A stretch of 64,000 nucleotides of DNA from Ignavibacteria bacterium (GTDB lineage Bacteria; Bacteroidota; Ignavibacteria; Tepidaquicellales; Tepidaquicellaceae). This document shows, piece by piece, positions 45,618-54,310 of this stretch. Both the position numbers and the translations under genes were made by a program. The stretch lies in the NCBI GenBank assembly GCA_041649015.1, contig JBAZNU010000002.1, positions 248,001-312,000 on the forward strand. Direction: 5' to 3'. Under the pieces are notes generated by a model, which did no database searches, had not been told where the DNA came from, and was given only the letters and a program-made list of their open reading frames with translations. Numbering within the stretch: position 1 is the stretch's first letter; the number at the start of each line of letters is the position of its first letter.

Positions 45618-45730
45618 TAACGCTATCCGGCAATTTCTGAAAAGCAACGGAGACCTTGTTCTTGTCAAGGTGGAATTTACCTTGATAAGAAAAGAGGTGT
45701 TGCTAAAATTAAAAAGACTGGATAGCGTTA
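45618..45730. repeat. 11-bp inverted repeat around the ardC leader
   Basis: TAACGCTATCC (45618-45628) is the exact reverse complement of GGATAGCGTTA (45720-45730). The region between also holds ACCTTG/CAAGGT and CCGGAT/ATCCGG dyads. On the minus strand this is the leader between the 83-residue gene and ardC, and it could fold as an attenuator. Confidence 0.55.
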
Positions 45731-45960
45731 GGTTTTAAGAGGTATGTTTTCGGAATTAGTTTTTCCAAAACATAAGACAGGATAAGAACATAAAGTATAT
45801 GGTTTATGTGTAAAGTTATTGATAAGTATTCACCATACACGACTGGCAAATAATAGTAGTAGGTTAGTAAGTTAAAATCACCTATGGGGATTAAAGCTAT
45901 AAAATCTTCAATATTTGTCAGCATATATTCTGCCGAGAGGAATAAGATTATAAATCTCAT
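45709..45960 (-). CDS. Small membrane protein, 83 residues
   Basis: Preceded by a strong ribosome-binding site (AAAGGAG, 7 bp before the ATG). Two or more hydrophobic segments (about 1-25 and 45-68), aromatic-rich (LTYYYYLPVVYGEY). The family is unknown. It lies between the second replication-relaxation gene and ardC on the same strand, probably in one transcript. Confidence 0.6.
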   Translation of the reverse strand: MRFIILFLSAEYMLTNIEDFIALIPIGDFNLLTYYYYLPVVYGEYLSITLHINHILYVLILSYVLEKLIPKTYLLKPNAIQSF

Positions 45961-46009
45961 TAATAACTCCTTTCTTTAATGTTTATTTAGTTGTAATGAA
46001 CTAAGATTA

Positions 46010-46789
46010 TTATAGCACTAAAGAGATTTTATTACCATCCGGGGTGTACCATACTTTTTCATTCAGGCGGTAAAAGTCAGGAAAAGGCATAAAGAGGTAC
46101 TTGTCAGGAAGGTTCTTAGCTAACTTAGCCAATTCTCTTGTCTTTTCGTGGAGTGTTACAATTTCATTTGTAAGGAGTTCATATTGCTGTGGTCTGGCAA
46201 AAACATTATACCAAGTATTAGTATAAACAAATAGGACTGTAAAGTTTTTAGGATTATCAAACTTTTTAGTTCTCATATTATAAAACATATCATTGTATAT
46301 TTTAAACTTTGCTCTTTCGGTACGATCGATGGTTTTCTTTCTTTCTATTTCGATTAGGAATTTATGAGTTTCGTTTCCATGAACAGTAATAGTTATGTCA
46401 GGCATTAAAGAACTAAATTTCTGGTTATATCTTATTTCGGTGTTTCTACTTCCGTAAAAATTAAGCCAAGCTAAGGCAAAATCGAATTTCATACTTTCAT
46501 GCATTATATTATAAGGAGATTTTGGATAACCTTTATATTTATAATCATCTCTTCCGATATAATTAGCCCCCCTTTTAGTAATGGCGTAAAAAACTTCTTG
46601 CGATGGATTTCGAGGTTTAGTAATCGGGTCAAGTTTCTTTATTAGTTCTTTAGCTTCAAAGAAATGAAATAGCTTACGTGCTTGTAAAAGTGAGCCTGCG
46701 TAACTTGTGGCATTAGGTGAGTAGAAATTATTTAAAGTGGCTACTCCCCCAATATCTATTAGTTTTTCTAGGTAGGATTTTTTAGTCAT
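46010..46789 (-). CDS. Replication-relaxation-like protein (relaxase-type helper)
   Basis: 259 residues. An N-terminal winged-helix region (5-75: LEKLIDIGGVATLNNFYSP, YAITKRGANYIG) precedes a restriction-fold-like domain with LMPDITITVHG, FLIEIERKKTIDRTERAKFK and a Leu/Asp-rich helix. This is the order seen in PF13814-type replication-relaxation proteins of plasmids and integrative elements. It shares its layout with 41022..41738. The gene follows a strong promoter and a structured 118-bp element in its leader. Confidence 0.75.
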   Translation of the reverse strand: MTKKSYLEKLIDIGGVATLNNFYSPNATSYAGSLLQARKLFHFFEAKELIKKLDPITKPRNPSQEVFYAITKRGANYIGRDDYKYKGYPKSPYNIMHESMKFDFALAWLNFYGSRNTEIRYNQKFSSLMPDITITVHGNETHKFLIEIERKKTIDRTERAKFKIYNDMFYNMRTKKFDNPKNFTVLFVYTNTWYNVFARPQQYELLTNEIVTLHEKTRELAKLAKNLPDKYLFMPFPDFYRLNEKVWYTPDGNKISLVL

Positions 46790-46811
46790 ATTATTAAAAA
46801 TATATTATTAA

Positions 46812-46929
46812 GCCGATATTAGTTCCGACAGGATACCAACACGCTTTGTATTATCCGATTATTAGAGGTAATCAGAGTGGGTTGGTATCCTGTGATTGAG
46901 CATTGTGAAATCAAGGACTTGATATCGGC
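46812..46929 (-). other. Structured leader or transfer-origin candidate
   Basis: Two nested perfect pairings: GCCGATAT (46812-46819) with ATATCGGC (46922-46929), and a 13-bp arm ACAGGATACCAAC (46828-46840) with GTTGGTATCCTGT (46881-46893). In the apical part a 7-bp stem, CUGAUUA with UAAUCGG, forms in minus-strand RNA with one G-U pair. It lies in the predicted 240-nt leader of the replication-relaxation gene, between promoter and start codon. Confidence 0.7.
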
Positions 46930-47035
46930 ACTATATTATAAGATGCAATGTTTACTGCTGTCAGCAAGATTTATTAAATTATTAGTATTTGCTAAACTGA
47001 TAATATTGTAGATAATTCCTGTTATCCATATTTTA

Positions 47036-47064
47036 ATTATATATATAGACTAAAAACTTGTCAA
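47036..47064 (-). promoter_or_regulatory. Consensus sigma-70 promoter of the replication-relaxation gene
   Basis: On the minus strand: TTGACA (47059-47064), 17-bp spacer, TATAAT (47036-47041), both exact. The predicted start near 47029 leaves a leader of about 240 nt to the ATG at 46789. The remaining 270 bp up to 47311 is AT-rich with nothing recognised. Confidence 0.85.
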
Positions 47065-47311
47065 TAGCTATTTGCTAACTGTTTTATTTATATAACCTTA
47101 ATATCAGTTTGCTGTTCAAATAAAAATGTAACCAAAACAAGCATTATAAAGAGTAAGTATTTCATTTAGATATATCTCTCATTTAATTCAAACATAAATC
47201 AGAAAAAGCAAGATTTCAATTTATCCGGAATGTTATTTCTTTATTTGATATGCCTATATTGATATATAAAAAAACGAAAAAATATAAGTACCCTATCCTG
47301 ACTCATTTTTG

Positions 47312-47331
47312 TAACTTTAATATTAAAGTTA
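47312..47331. promoter_or_regulatory. 20-bp perfect palindrome before the efflux operon
   Basis: TAACTTTAATATTAAAGTTA is fully self-complementary and lies 22 bp before the first ATG of the forward metal operon. It is the likely operator for a dimeric repressor; which one is unknown. Confidence 0.65.
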
Positions 47332-47353
47332 TTGTTATTATCTTTATATATTA

Positions 47354-47668
47354 ATGAATAAAATTAAACACATATTAAGCTTTTTAATTCTGATTGTAAT
47401 AGGATTCTTGTTTTTACATTCTGAATTAGATTTATTCACACCTGAACAGCATTTCCATACAACGCATGATTTTTGTGACATTATAAATGGTGCCAAAACC
47501 GAAAACGTAAATCTTGATAATGCAAAAATCCTGAATATTGATTTATACAATAACTTCTTAAATATTCCTATTCTTGTTTCAACCGATATACATAAATCTA
47601 TAATTAATCCCCAAAAAACAAAAACAGTTACTAAATTTAATATCTTATATAGTTCTTTCCTGATTTAG
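47354..47668 (+). CDS. Small membrane-anchored HDxC protein, first gene of the efflux operon
   Basis: 104 residues. One membrane segment (about 6-22) precedes a short extracytoplasmic domain with HTTHDFCDIINGA, and the protein ends YSSFLI. It is related to the protein at 59831..60175, which has SSHDYCEIVKDA in the same place and ends FDESFLI. The His-Asp-x-Cys group could bind metal. The family is unknown to me. It directly precedes the TolC-type gene of the pump, so an accessory role in metal binding at the envelope is likely. Confidence 0.75.
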   Translation: MNKIKHILSFLILIVIGFLFLHSELDLFTPEQHFHTTHDFCDIINGAKTENVNLDNAKILNIDLYNNFLNIPILVSTDIHKSIINPQKTKTVTKFNILYSSFLI

Positions 47669-47730
47669 CCCTTTTCTTCCACAAATAGCGACTCAATTTT
47701 CTAAATTTTTTAATTACCAAAAAAATAATT

Positions 47731-48981
47731 ATGAAACATATTATATGTTTGATATTACTAATCCTTGTATATAGAAATATTATAGGACAGGATAATCTTC
47801 CTCAAAGTATAAGTTTATCAGACGCAGAAAGAATAGCAAGAGAAAACAAACCGGAACTAAAAAAAGGTATCAATAAAATCTCCTCTGCAAGAGGTAAATA
47901 TTTAATTGGTATTTCTCCTCAAATGCCGGAATTGTCCCTGACCTATGATTTTGTTCCGTTAGGCACAGGCTTAGGCAACTATGAAGAGAGAAGTATAGAA
48001 CTCAATCAAAACATTGAATTTCCTTTAAAGACAATTTATAAAAGCAACCAACTTAATAATTCAATTGATATAGTCAGAGCAGAAAATGAAGTTACAAATT
48101 TAAATGTAATAAATGATGTAAGGAGAGCATATATTATTTTACTTGAAAAGCAAGCTTTAATAAACATTGCTGAAGAGAATAGTATTGTAGCAAATGAGTT
48201 TAAGACAAAATCAACAATCCGTTATAACGTTGGTGAGGCAACCAATCTTGAAAAATTAACAGCAGATGTTCAATATACTCAAGCCTTAAACAATCTCGAA
48301 GTAATAAAGAATCAGTATAAGAATGCATTAAGTGATTTACTATATTCAATTGGGATAAAGGAAATTTCTAATGATTATAATCCATTATTAACCGATTCAT
48401 TAATATATATACCTTTTTCCGAAACCATTGAAATGGTGCTTCTAAAAACAAAAAATACTAATCCGTTACTATTGCTTTCCGGGTTAAAAAAATCAAATTC
48501 ACTCATCGGGAAGAAAATAGCAATAAGCTCTTATCTACCGGATTTTTCGCTTGGATATAAACGTCAATCAATAAACGGAGTAAATAATTATTATGGTGTG
48601 AACTTTGGCATATCAGTTCCCTTGTGGTTTATGTTTGACCAAAAAGGCAAAATTGAAGAAGCAAATGCAGAGATAAAAATATCAGAAAACGAATTCGATG
48701 AAAACTACATTAGTGTTGTAAATGCAACAAAAAAAGCATTTGTGAATTTAAAAAACAGCGAGAAACAAATTTTACTATACAAAAATGCATTAATACCCGA
48801 ATCAGAAGAAATTTACAGGGTTGCAAATGCAAGCTATCAAATTGGTGAGATTACATATCTTGAATATTTACAGGCTAACCAAACGCTAATTAAAACAAAA
48901 GAAAATTATTTCTCGGTTCTTAAAGACTACAATTTGAATATAATCGAGCTTGAAAAAGCTATTGGTAAAAAATTATTTTAA
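47731..48981 (+). CDS. Outer-membrane efflux protein, TolC/CusC/CzcC type
   Basis: 416 residues. A signal peptide (1-19, ending IIG-Q) precedes paired helical repeats typical of TolC-family channels (ISLSDAERIARENKPELKK in the first repeat, ISENEFDENYISVVNATKKAF and QIGEITYLEYLQANQTLIK in the second). It forms the outer-membrane exit duct of the tripartite heavy-metal pump with the next two genes. The genes lie 13 bp and 1 bp apart, in the CzcC-B-A order. Confidence 0.92.
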   Translation: MKHIICLILLILVYRNIIGQDNLPQSISLSDAERIARENKPELKKGINKISSARGKYLIGISPQMPELSLTYDFVPLGTGLGNYEERSIELNQNIEFPLKTIYKSNQLNNSIDIVRAENEVTNLNVINDVRRAYIILLEKQALINIAEENSIVANEFKTKSTIRYNVGEATNLEKLTADVQYTQALNNLEVIKNQYKNALSDLLYSIGIKEISNDYNPLLTDSLIYIPFSETIEMVLLKTKNTNPLLLLSGLKKSNSLIGKKIAISSYLPDFSLGYKRQSINGVNNYYGVNFGISVPLWFMFDQKGKIEEANAEIKISENEFDENYISVVNATKKAFVNLKNSEKQILLYKNALIPESEEIYRVANASYQIGEITYLEYLQANQTLIKTKENYFSVLKDYNLNIIELEKAIGKKLF

Positions 48982-48994
48982 AAGAATAACAATA

Positions 48995-50164
48995 ATGAAA
49001 AATATATTAATAATATTATTTATAATAATACTTGTTTCCGGTTGCGGAAATGAAAAGATAGAAGAAAGCAAAGAAAATAAGACCGAAAATACTGAAAAGG
49101 AAAAAATCGAATCAGTGATTTTATCTAAAGAGTCACAGGAAAAAATTAACTTGGAAACGGAAGTCATTAAAGAAGAACAATATAACAGTTTTATAAAAAT
49201 ACCCGCTGTTGTAATTACAGACCAGAATTATGAAGCACAGGTAGGACCAATAGTAGCAGGAAGAGTAAAAACTGTTTTTGCAAATGTCGGGTCTTATGTA
49301 AATGCAGGTCAAACTATAATGCTTATTGAAGGGCTCGAAATCGGTGTACTGAAAGCAGATTTTTTAAAAGCTAAAACAACACTGGATTTCACTGAGCAAG
49401 AATTCAACAGACAGAAATCTCTTTCAGAACAAAATGCGGGTTCGCAAAAAAACTTAATTTCGTCGAAAGCCGAATTCGAAAAAGCTCGGGCTGAATTTAA
49501 TTCTATGGATAAGAAAATCCATTCTATTGGGCTTAAAGATGAAGATATTGTAAACGATAAAAATGATTTACACACTTCAGGTGATTTAGCAATTAAATCA
49601 CCAATAAGCGGAGTGATAGTTGAACGCAATGTGGTAGTTGGACAGTATGTGGAATCTTCTACAATCGCATTTAAAATTCTTAACACAAAATCACTTCTTG
49701 TTGACGGACAAATTTATGAGAATGATTTTAATAAACTCGGAAACAATAAATCTGTAGAATTCAAAACGCCGTCAGTTCCAAACGAGATATTCTCATGCGA
49801 AATAGTATATAAAGGTCAGTCGATAGATGAAAAAACAAGAATGATAAAAGTCAGGGCAAAGGTAAGTAATCCAAGAAGCAGATTGTTGCCTCAAATGTTC
49901 GGTGATTTGATGATCAAATTGGCTGAAAGCAAAAGTGGTTTATTCGTTCCTTCATCAGCCATTCATAAAGATAACGAACAAAGTTTTATTTTTATTCAGG
50001 AAAACGACAGTACATTTAAAATGATTGAGGTCAAAACCGGTGTGGAGTTTGATGAAAAAGTAGAAATAGTTTCCGGATTAAAAGAAAATGATAGAATAGT
50101 TGTTAATGGGGTATTCGAATTAAAATCCGAATTACAAAAAGAATCATTCGGAGAGGGAGAATAG
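48995..50164 (+). CDS. Periplasmic adaptor lipoprotein of RND metal pump (CusB/CzcB type)
   Basis: 389 residues from the ATG at 48995; an in-frame ATG at 48950 lies inside the upstream gene. The start encodes a lipoprotein signal with lipobox LVSGC. The mature part begins with a Glu/Lys-rich linker, then the barrel and lipoyl halves (VGPIVAGRVKTVFANVGSYV, then IKSPISGVIVERNVVVGQYV) around an alpha-hairpin, as in membrane fusion proteins. It links the inner-membrane RND pump to the outer-membrane channel. No Met- or His-rich N-terminal metal site such as that of CusB is obvious. Confidence 0.92.
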   Translation: MKNILIILFIIILVSGCGNEKIEESKENKTENTEKEKIESVILSKESQEKINLETEVIKEEQYNSFIKIPAVVITDQNYEAQVGPIVAGRVKTVFANVGSYVNAGQTIMLIEGLEIGVLKADFLKAKTTLDFTEQEFNRQKSLSEQNAGSQKNLISSKAEFEKARAEFNSMDKKIHSIGLKDEDIVNDKNDLHTSGDLAIKSPISGVIVERNVVVGQYVESSTIAFKILNTKSLLVDGQIYENDFNKLGNNKSVEFKTPSVPNEIFSCEIVYKGQSIDEKTRMIKVRAKVSNPRSRLLPQMFGDLMIKLAESKSGLFVPSSAIHKDNEQSFIFIQENDSTFKMIEVKTGVEFDEKVEIVSGLKENDRIVVNGVFELKSELQKESFGEGE

Positions 50165-50165
50165 T

Positions 50166-53100
50166 ATGCTTGAAAAAATTATATCCCGGACTCTTCATTA
50201 CAGAAATTATGTTGTAATATTCTCTTTGTTGATTATAGGAATCGGTATTTTTGTATATCAAAAACTGCCAATCGATGCTTTTCCCGATGTAACTAATGTT
50301 CAGGTCGAAATTGTTGGCAAAGCTCCCGGATTGTCGGCACTTGAGATAGAAAAATTTGTAACATTTCCTGTTGAATATTCTATGCGCGGTGTTCCTGACC
50401 TTGTTCAAATGCGGTCTATTACAAAATTCGGATTATCTGTAATTACATTAGTATTTAAAGATAACGTTGATATTTACTTCGCAAGAAACCTTGTCTTCCA
50501 GCGCCTTCAGGAAGCAAGAGAAAAAGTGCCGGAGGGTGTTGATGTTGAGATGGGACCCGTTGCTACTGCAATGGGAGAAATATATCAGTTCACTCTTGAA
50601 GGAAAAATACCGGCGGATGAAAAAGAAAAGCAAAAATATTTAACAGAATTAAGGACGATGCAGGAGTGGATAATTACTCCTCTCCTGAAAACTGTTCCCG
50701 GTGTAAATGAAATAAATTCTTTTGGCGGATATTTTAAACAATATCAGGTTGTGGTTTCTCCTGATAAATTGATAAAGTATGATTTAACGGTTGAAGATGT
50801 TTTTACTGCCATTCAGAAGAATAATAAAAACGTAGGCGGCAACATTCTCAATAAAAACTCTTCACAAATCATCGTAAGAGGAGTTGGTCTTCTTAAAACA
50901 GAAAGTGATTTAAAAAATATAACGTTAAAATCATTTAATGGTACTCCTGTTTTTATTAGAGATGTGGCTGAAGTGAAAATTGGAGAGGCAGTCAGGCAGG
51001 GAGCCGCAATGATGAACGGAAAAGATGAATCAGTCGGCGGAATTGTGATGATGCTGAAGGGAGAAAATGGAAGGGAAGTTGTTAAAAATGTTAAGGAAAA
51101 AGTAGATGAAATAAATAACGGCAACGTATTGCCAAAAGGTATTAAGATTGTTCCGTATTACGACAGAAGTGACATCGTGAACAGTAGTGTCCGGACGGTA
51201 ATTAAAGCCCTTATTGAAGGTGCGATATTTGTCGTTATAATTTTATATTTGTTGTTAAGAAATTTTCGCGGAGCAGTGATTGTAATATTTGCATTAGCTT
51301 TATCAATTCTTATGACCTTTATAGTTATGAAACTGACAGGGCTTGACGCAAACCTTATGTCGCTTGGAGGTCTGGCTATTTCAATCGGTATGATTATAGA
51401 CGCCACAATCATACAGGTAGAAAATGTACAGAGGCACTTAAGCGAAATTAAAAAAGAGGGGAATAAATTATTAACTGTTTTAAATGCAGTGATTGAAGTA
51501 AGAAAGCCAAGCATACTCGGTGAACTTATTATCGCTATAACATTTATTCCTATCATATCACTTGAAGGTCTTGAAGGTAAAATGTTTACCCCCCTTGCTT
51601 TAACGGTTGCTATTGCACTCTTATCATCGTTAATACTTTCAATCTTTGTTATTCCTGCACTATCTTCAATCTTTCTTAAATCAGGTGCGGAAAAAGAAAG
51701 CATAATAATGAAATACGCAAAGAAACTATATTTGCCTGTTCTTAACTGGTCTTTGAAAAGAAAATATGCAGTTTTAGTTATTGCAATTATATTATTTAGT
51801 TTTACAATTTATTTACTGCCTAAATTAGGAACGGAATTTATTCCCGTAATGGATGAAGGTGCATTTGATATGGACGTTCAGTTACTTCCGGAAGTGTCAC
51901 TGGATAAATCGCTGGAAATTAATAAAAAGGTTGCACAGATATTAATGAAATTTCCAGAACTGAAAATGGTAATATCGCGAACAGGTCAGACAGGTGTTTC
52001 TGTAGAAGCACGCGGTATAGACAAAACAGGTTTTACCGGAATTTTCATTCCGCGCGATCAGTGGAAAACAGCTACGGATAATGAAGAGATGGTAAACTTG
52101 ATGCGTGACAGTCTTGCCTCAATACCCGGAATAGTATTCAGTTTCAGCCAGCCGATACAATGTAGAATAGATGAACTCGTTGCAGGAACAAAAGCACAAT
52201 TAATAGTAAAACTTTTTGGAGATGATATTGACCTTCTCAAAGTTAAAGCAGATGAAATATCTAAAGTGATATTGGGTATTCGCGGTGCAACTGACGTTGT
52301 CGTCGAGCGTGTTGCCGGACAGCCTTATCTTTCCATAAATGTTGACAGGGAAAAAATTTCCCGCTATGGTTTAAACGTGAGTGATGTTTTGAATATTATG
52401 GAGATTACTGTCGGTGGAATGACGTCAACACAACTATATGAGGACAATAAATCTTTTGATGTTGTTGTTCGGTTCCCTGAAGAATACAGAAATTCTGTGG
52501 AAAAAGTCGGAAATATACTCGTTCCGACTCCGCATGGCTACAACGTTCCATTAAGTCAGTTAGCAAATATATCAATTTCAAAGGGTCCTGTACAGATTAG
52601 CCGTCAGGACGGACAGAGAAGAATAGGTATTGAGATGAACATAAAAGACAGGGACATTGGTACTTTCGTTTCGGAAGCACAGGAAAAGATTAAAAAGAAA
52701 ATAAATTTACCAGCAGGATATTACACTACCTGGGGCGGACAGTTTGAAAACCAGCAGAGGGCAATGGCTAAGTTGTTAATCATTCTCCCGGTTTCGATAT
52801 TAATAATTCTGTCGCTTTTGTTTCTGACATTCAAATCATTCAGGCTGGCATTACTTGTTATTTTTAATTTACCTTTTGCATTAATAGGGGGTGTGTTTGC
52901 ACTGTTTATATCAGGATTGTATTTGTCAGTACCGGCATCAGTTGGATTCATTGTGTTGTTTGGAGTAGCGGTACTTAACGGAGTCGTAATAGTCTCTTAC
53001 ATTTCTCAGTTACGTCAGGATGGAATGGAAATACAGGAAGCAATCATAAAAGGCTGTAACGACAGACTTCGTCCCGTACTTATGACAGCTTCGATAGCAA

Positions 53101-53270
53101 TATTCAGTTTAATCCCGATGCTGTACGCAACAGGTCCCGGTTCGGAAATACAGAGACCTCTTGCAACTGTAGTAGTAGGCGGTTTGTTTACATCAACTTT
53201 TTTAACTCTCGTACTTATACCAACTATATACAGCTGGTTTGAAAAGCGCGAAGTGGAGAAAGAATTATAA
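50166..53270 (+). CDS. Heavy-metal efflux RND transporter (CusA/CzcA family)
   Basis: 1034 residues, normal length. Twelve membrane segments in the usual 1+5/1+5 pattern with two large periplasmic loops. HME-RND signatures: KLPIDAFPDVTNVQVEI, FPVEYSMRGVPDLVQMRSI and LGTEFIPVMDEGAFDMDVQL. The fourth membrane segment reads SIGMIIDATIIQVENVQRH, with one Asp for proton relay. It exports mono- or divalent metal ions using the proton gradient. Cu/Ag against Zn/Co/Cd cannot be settled by eye. It ends 78 bp before the PII-like gene. Confidence 0.94.
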   Translation: MLEKIISRTLHYRNYVVIFSLLIIGIGIFVYQKLPIDAFPDVTNVQVEIVGKAPGLSALEIEKFVTFPVEYSMRGVPDLVQMRSITKFGLSVITLVFKDNVDIYFARNLVFQRLQEAREKVPEGVDVEMGPVATAMGEIYQFTLEGKIPADEKEKQKYLTELRTMQEWIITPLLKTVPGVNEINSFGGYFKQYQVVVSPDKLIKYDLTVEDVFTAIQKNNKNVGGNILNKNSSQIIVRGVGLLKTESDLKNITLKSFNGTPVFIRDVAEVKIGEAVRQGAAMMNGKDESVGGIVMMLKGENGREVVKNVKEKVDEINNGNVLPKGIKIVPYYDRSDIVNSSVRTVIKALIEGAIFVVIILYLLLRNFRGAVIVIFALALSILMTFIVMKLTGLDANLMSLGGLAISIGMIIDATIIQVENVQRHLSEIKKEGNKLLTVLNAVIEVRKPSILGELIIAITFIPIISLEGLEGKMFTPLALTVAIALLSSLILSIFVIPALSSIFLKSGAEKESIIMKYAKKLYLPVLNWSLKRKYAVLVIAIILFSFTIYLLPKLGTEFIPVMDEGAFDMDVQLLPEVSLDKSLEINKKVAQILMKFPELKMVISRTGQTGVSVEARGIDKTGFTGIFIPRDQWKTATDNEEMVNLMRDSLASIPGIVFSFSQPIQCRIDELVAGTKAQLIVKLFGDDIDLLKVKADEISKVILGIRGATDVVVERVAGQPYLSINVDREKISRYGLNVSDVLNIMEITVGGMTSTQLYEDNKSFDVVVRFPEEYRNSVEKVGNILVPTPHGYNVPLSQLANISISKGPVQISRQDGQRRIGIEMNIKDRDIGTFVSEAQEKIKKKINLPAGYYTTWGGQFENQQRAMAKLLIILPVSILIILSLLFLTFKSFRLALLVIFNLPFALIGGVFALFISGLYLSVPASVGFIVLFGVAVLNGVVIVSYISQLRQDGMEIQEAIIKGCNDRLRPVLMTASIAIFSLIPMLYATGPGSEIQRPLATVVVGGLFTSTFLTLVLIPTIYSWFEKREVEKEL

Positions 53271-53289
53271 TTTATAACTAAATGGAAGA

Positions 53290-53313
53290 ATCCCCGCATT
53301 TATAAGCGGGGAT
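53290..53313 (+). other. Intercistronic hairpin between pump and PII-like gene
   Basis: ATCCCCGC and GCGGGGAT form an 8-bp GC-rich stem with an 8-base loop. No T-run follows, so it is more likely an mRNA stability or attenuation element than a terminator. Confidence 0.6.
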
Positions 53314-53348
53314 AATCCGTTAAATCTAATTTCAGAAAGGACATTGTA

Positions 53349-53690
53349 ATGAAAGAAATAAAGGCAATAATCAGAAAAAACAAATTAACTGATGTAATTA
53401 TTGAACTAAAAAAGGTTAACGACCTTCCGGGAATAACTATTTCTGAAGTAAAAGGATTCGGAAAGAGCCAGGCAGAAGGAGCAGAGCATAAAATTGTTGA
53501 TGATTTAATAGAATACGTACCCAAGATTAAATTGGAGATTGTTGTAAATGAAGATTTGGTTAATATTGTTGTTGATACAATACAAAAAACTGCTCATACA
53601 GGTTTACCCGGTGACGGTAAAATATATGTTTATGAGATTGAAAGTGTTATCAAAATCAGAACGAATGAAAAAGGGGAATCTGCAATTTGA
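53349..53690 (+). CDS. PII-like signalling protein (PII-NG type)
   Basis: 113 residues, the size of a PII monomer. The ferredoxin-like core is visible: MKEIKAIIRKNKLTDVIIEL at the start, VKGFGKSQ before the T-loop, KLEIVVNEDLVNIVVDTIQ and TGLPGDGKIYVYEIESVIKI at the end. The T-loop is shortened and lacks the uridylylated Tyr. This matches the PII-NG group, which is known to cluster with CusABC-type metal pumps. It may control pump activity or expression in response to a small ligand; this is inferred from family and context. Confidence 0.88.
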   Translation: MKEIKAIIRKNKLTDVIIELKKVNDLPGITISEVKGFGKSQAEGAEHKIVDDLIEYVPKIKLEIVVNEDLVNIVVDTIQKTAHTGLPGDGKIYVYEIESVIKIRTNEKGESAI

Positions 53691-53854
53691 AAAACAAATA
53701 AATATATTTCTTATGCTCTATTTATGATATTTACACTTTTATTTATAATTTTTAATTCAATTAACAGGACTTATTAGTATTTATAGGTATTCCTTTTTAT
53801 AGTAGTTAGAGGGATATTTTACGTACATGAGAGTCCTTAATATACTTTTGACAT

Positions 53855-54181
53855 ATGAAAAAACATAAATTAATTATAGTAGGAATACTTATTTTGTTTT
53901 TGGGTTACTTATTTTATCAGCTTAATAATTATTCAAAGATTCCAGAACATATTCATTCTATTGATGATAAAAAACCTGAAGAAAGAACTGACGAGGAAAA
54001 TATTATGGTCTTTGAAAGAACTCTGCAAACGGAACCGACAAATATTAGTATTATGCTTCAGCTATCAGAACTTTATTTAAAAACAGGACAAAAAAGTAAA
54101 TCTAAAGACATGATTGATGATATTCTAAAAATAGATCCTGCAAACAAGGAAGCGTCCGAAAAGCTTAAGCAATTAAATTAA
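53855..54181 (+). CDS. Membrane-anchored TPR-like protein
   Basis: 108 residues. An N-terminal membrane anchor (5-23) and a polar linker precede a C-terminal TPR-like helix pair (NISIMLQLSELYLKTGQKSK, then ILKIDPANKEASEKLKQ). It is probably an envelope scaffold protein of unknown partner. It lies 164 bp after the PII-like gene on the same strand; whether it shares the same transcript is unclear. Confidence 0.7.
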   Translation: MKKHKLIIVGILILFLGYLFYQLNNYSKIPEHIHSIDDKKPEERTDEENIMVFERTLQTEPTNISIMLQLSELYLKTGQKSKSKDMIDDILKIDPANKEASEKLKQLN

Positions 54182-54310
54182 CATTATTTTGCAAATAACT
54201 ATAATTTGAAGATCTAAAAAAACACGAGGTAGTTGACAAAGTTTATGTTTAAAATAAGAGTTATTAATATGCATTTAGATAAACAGGATAATTAATTTTA
54301 ATAAAATAAT

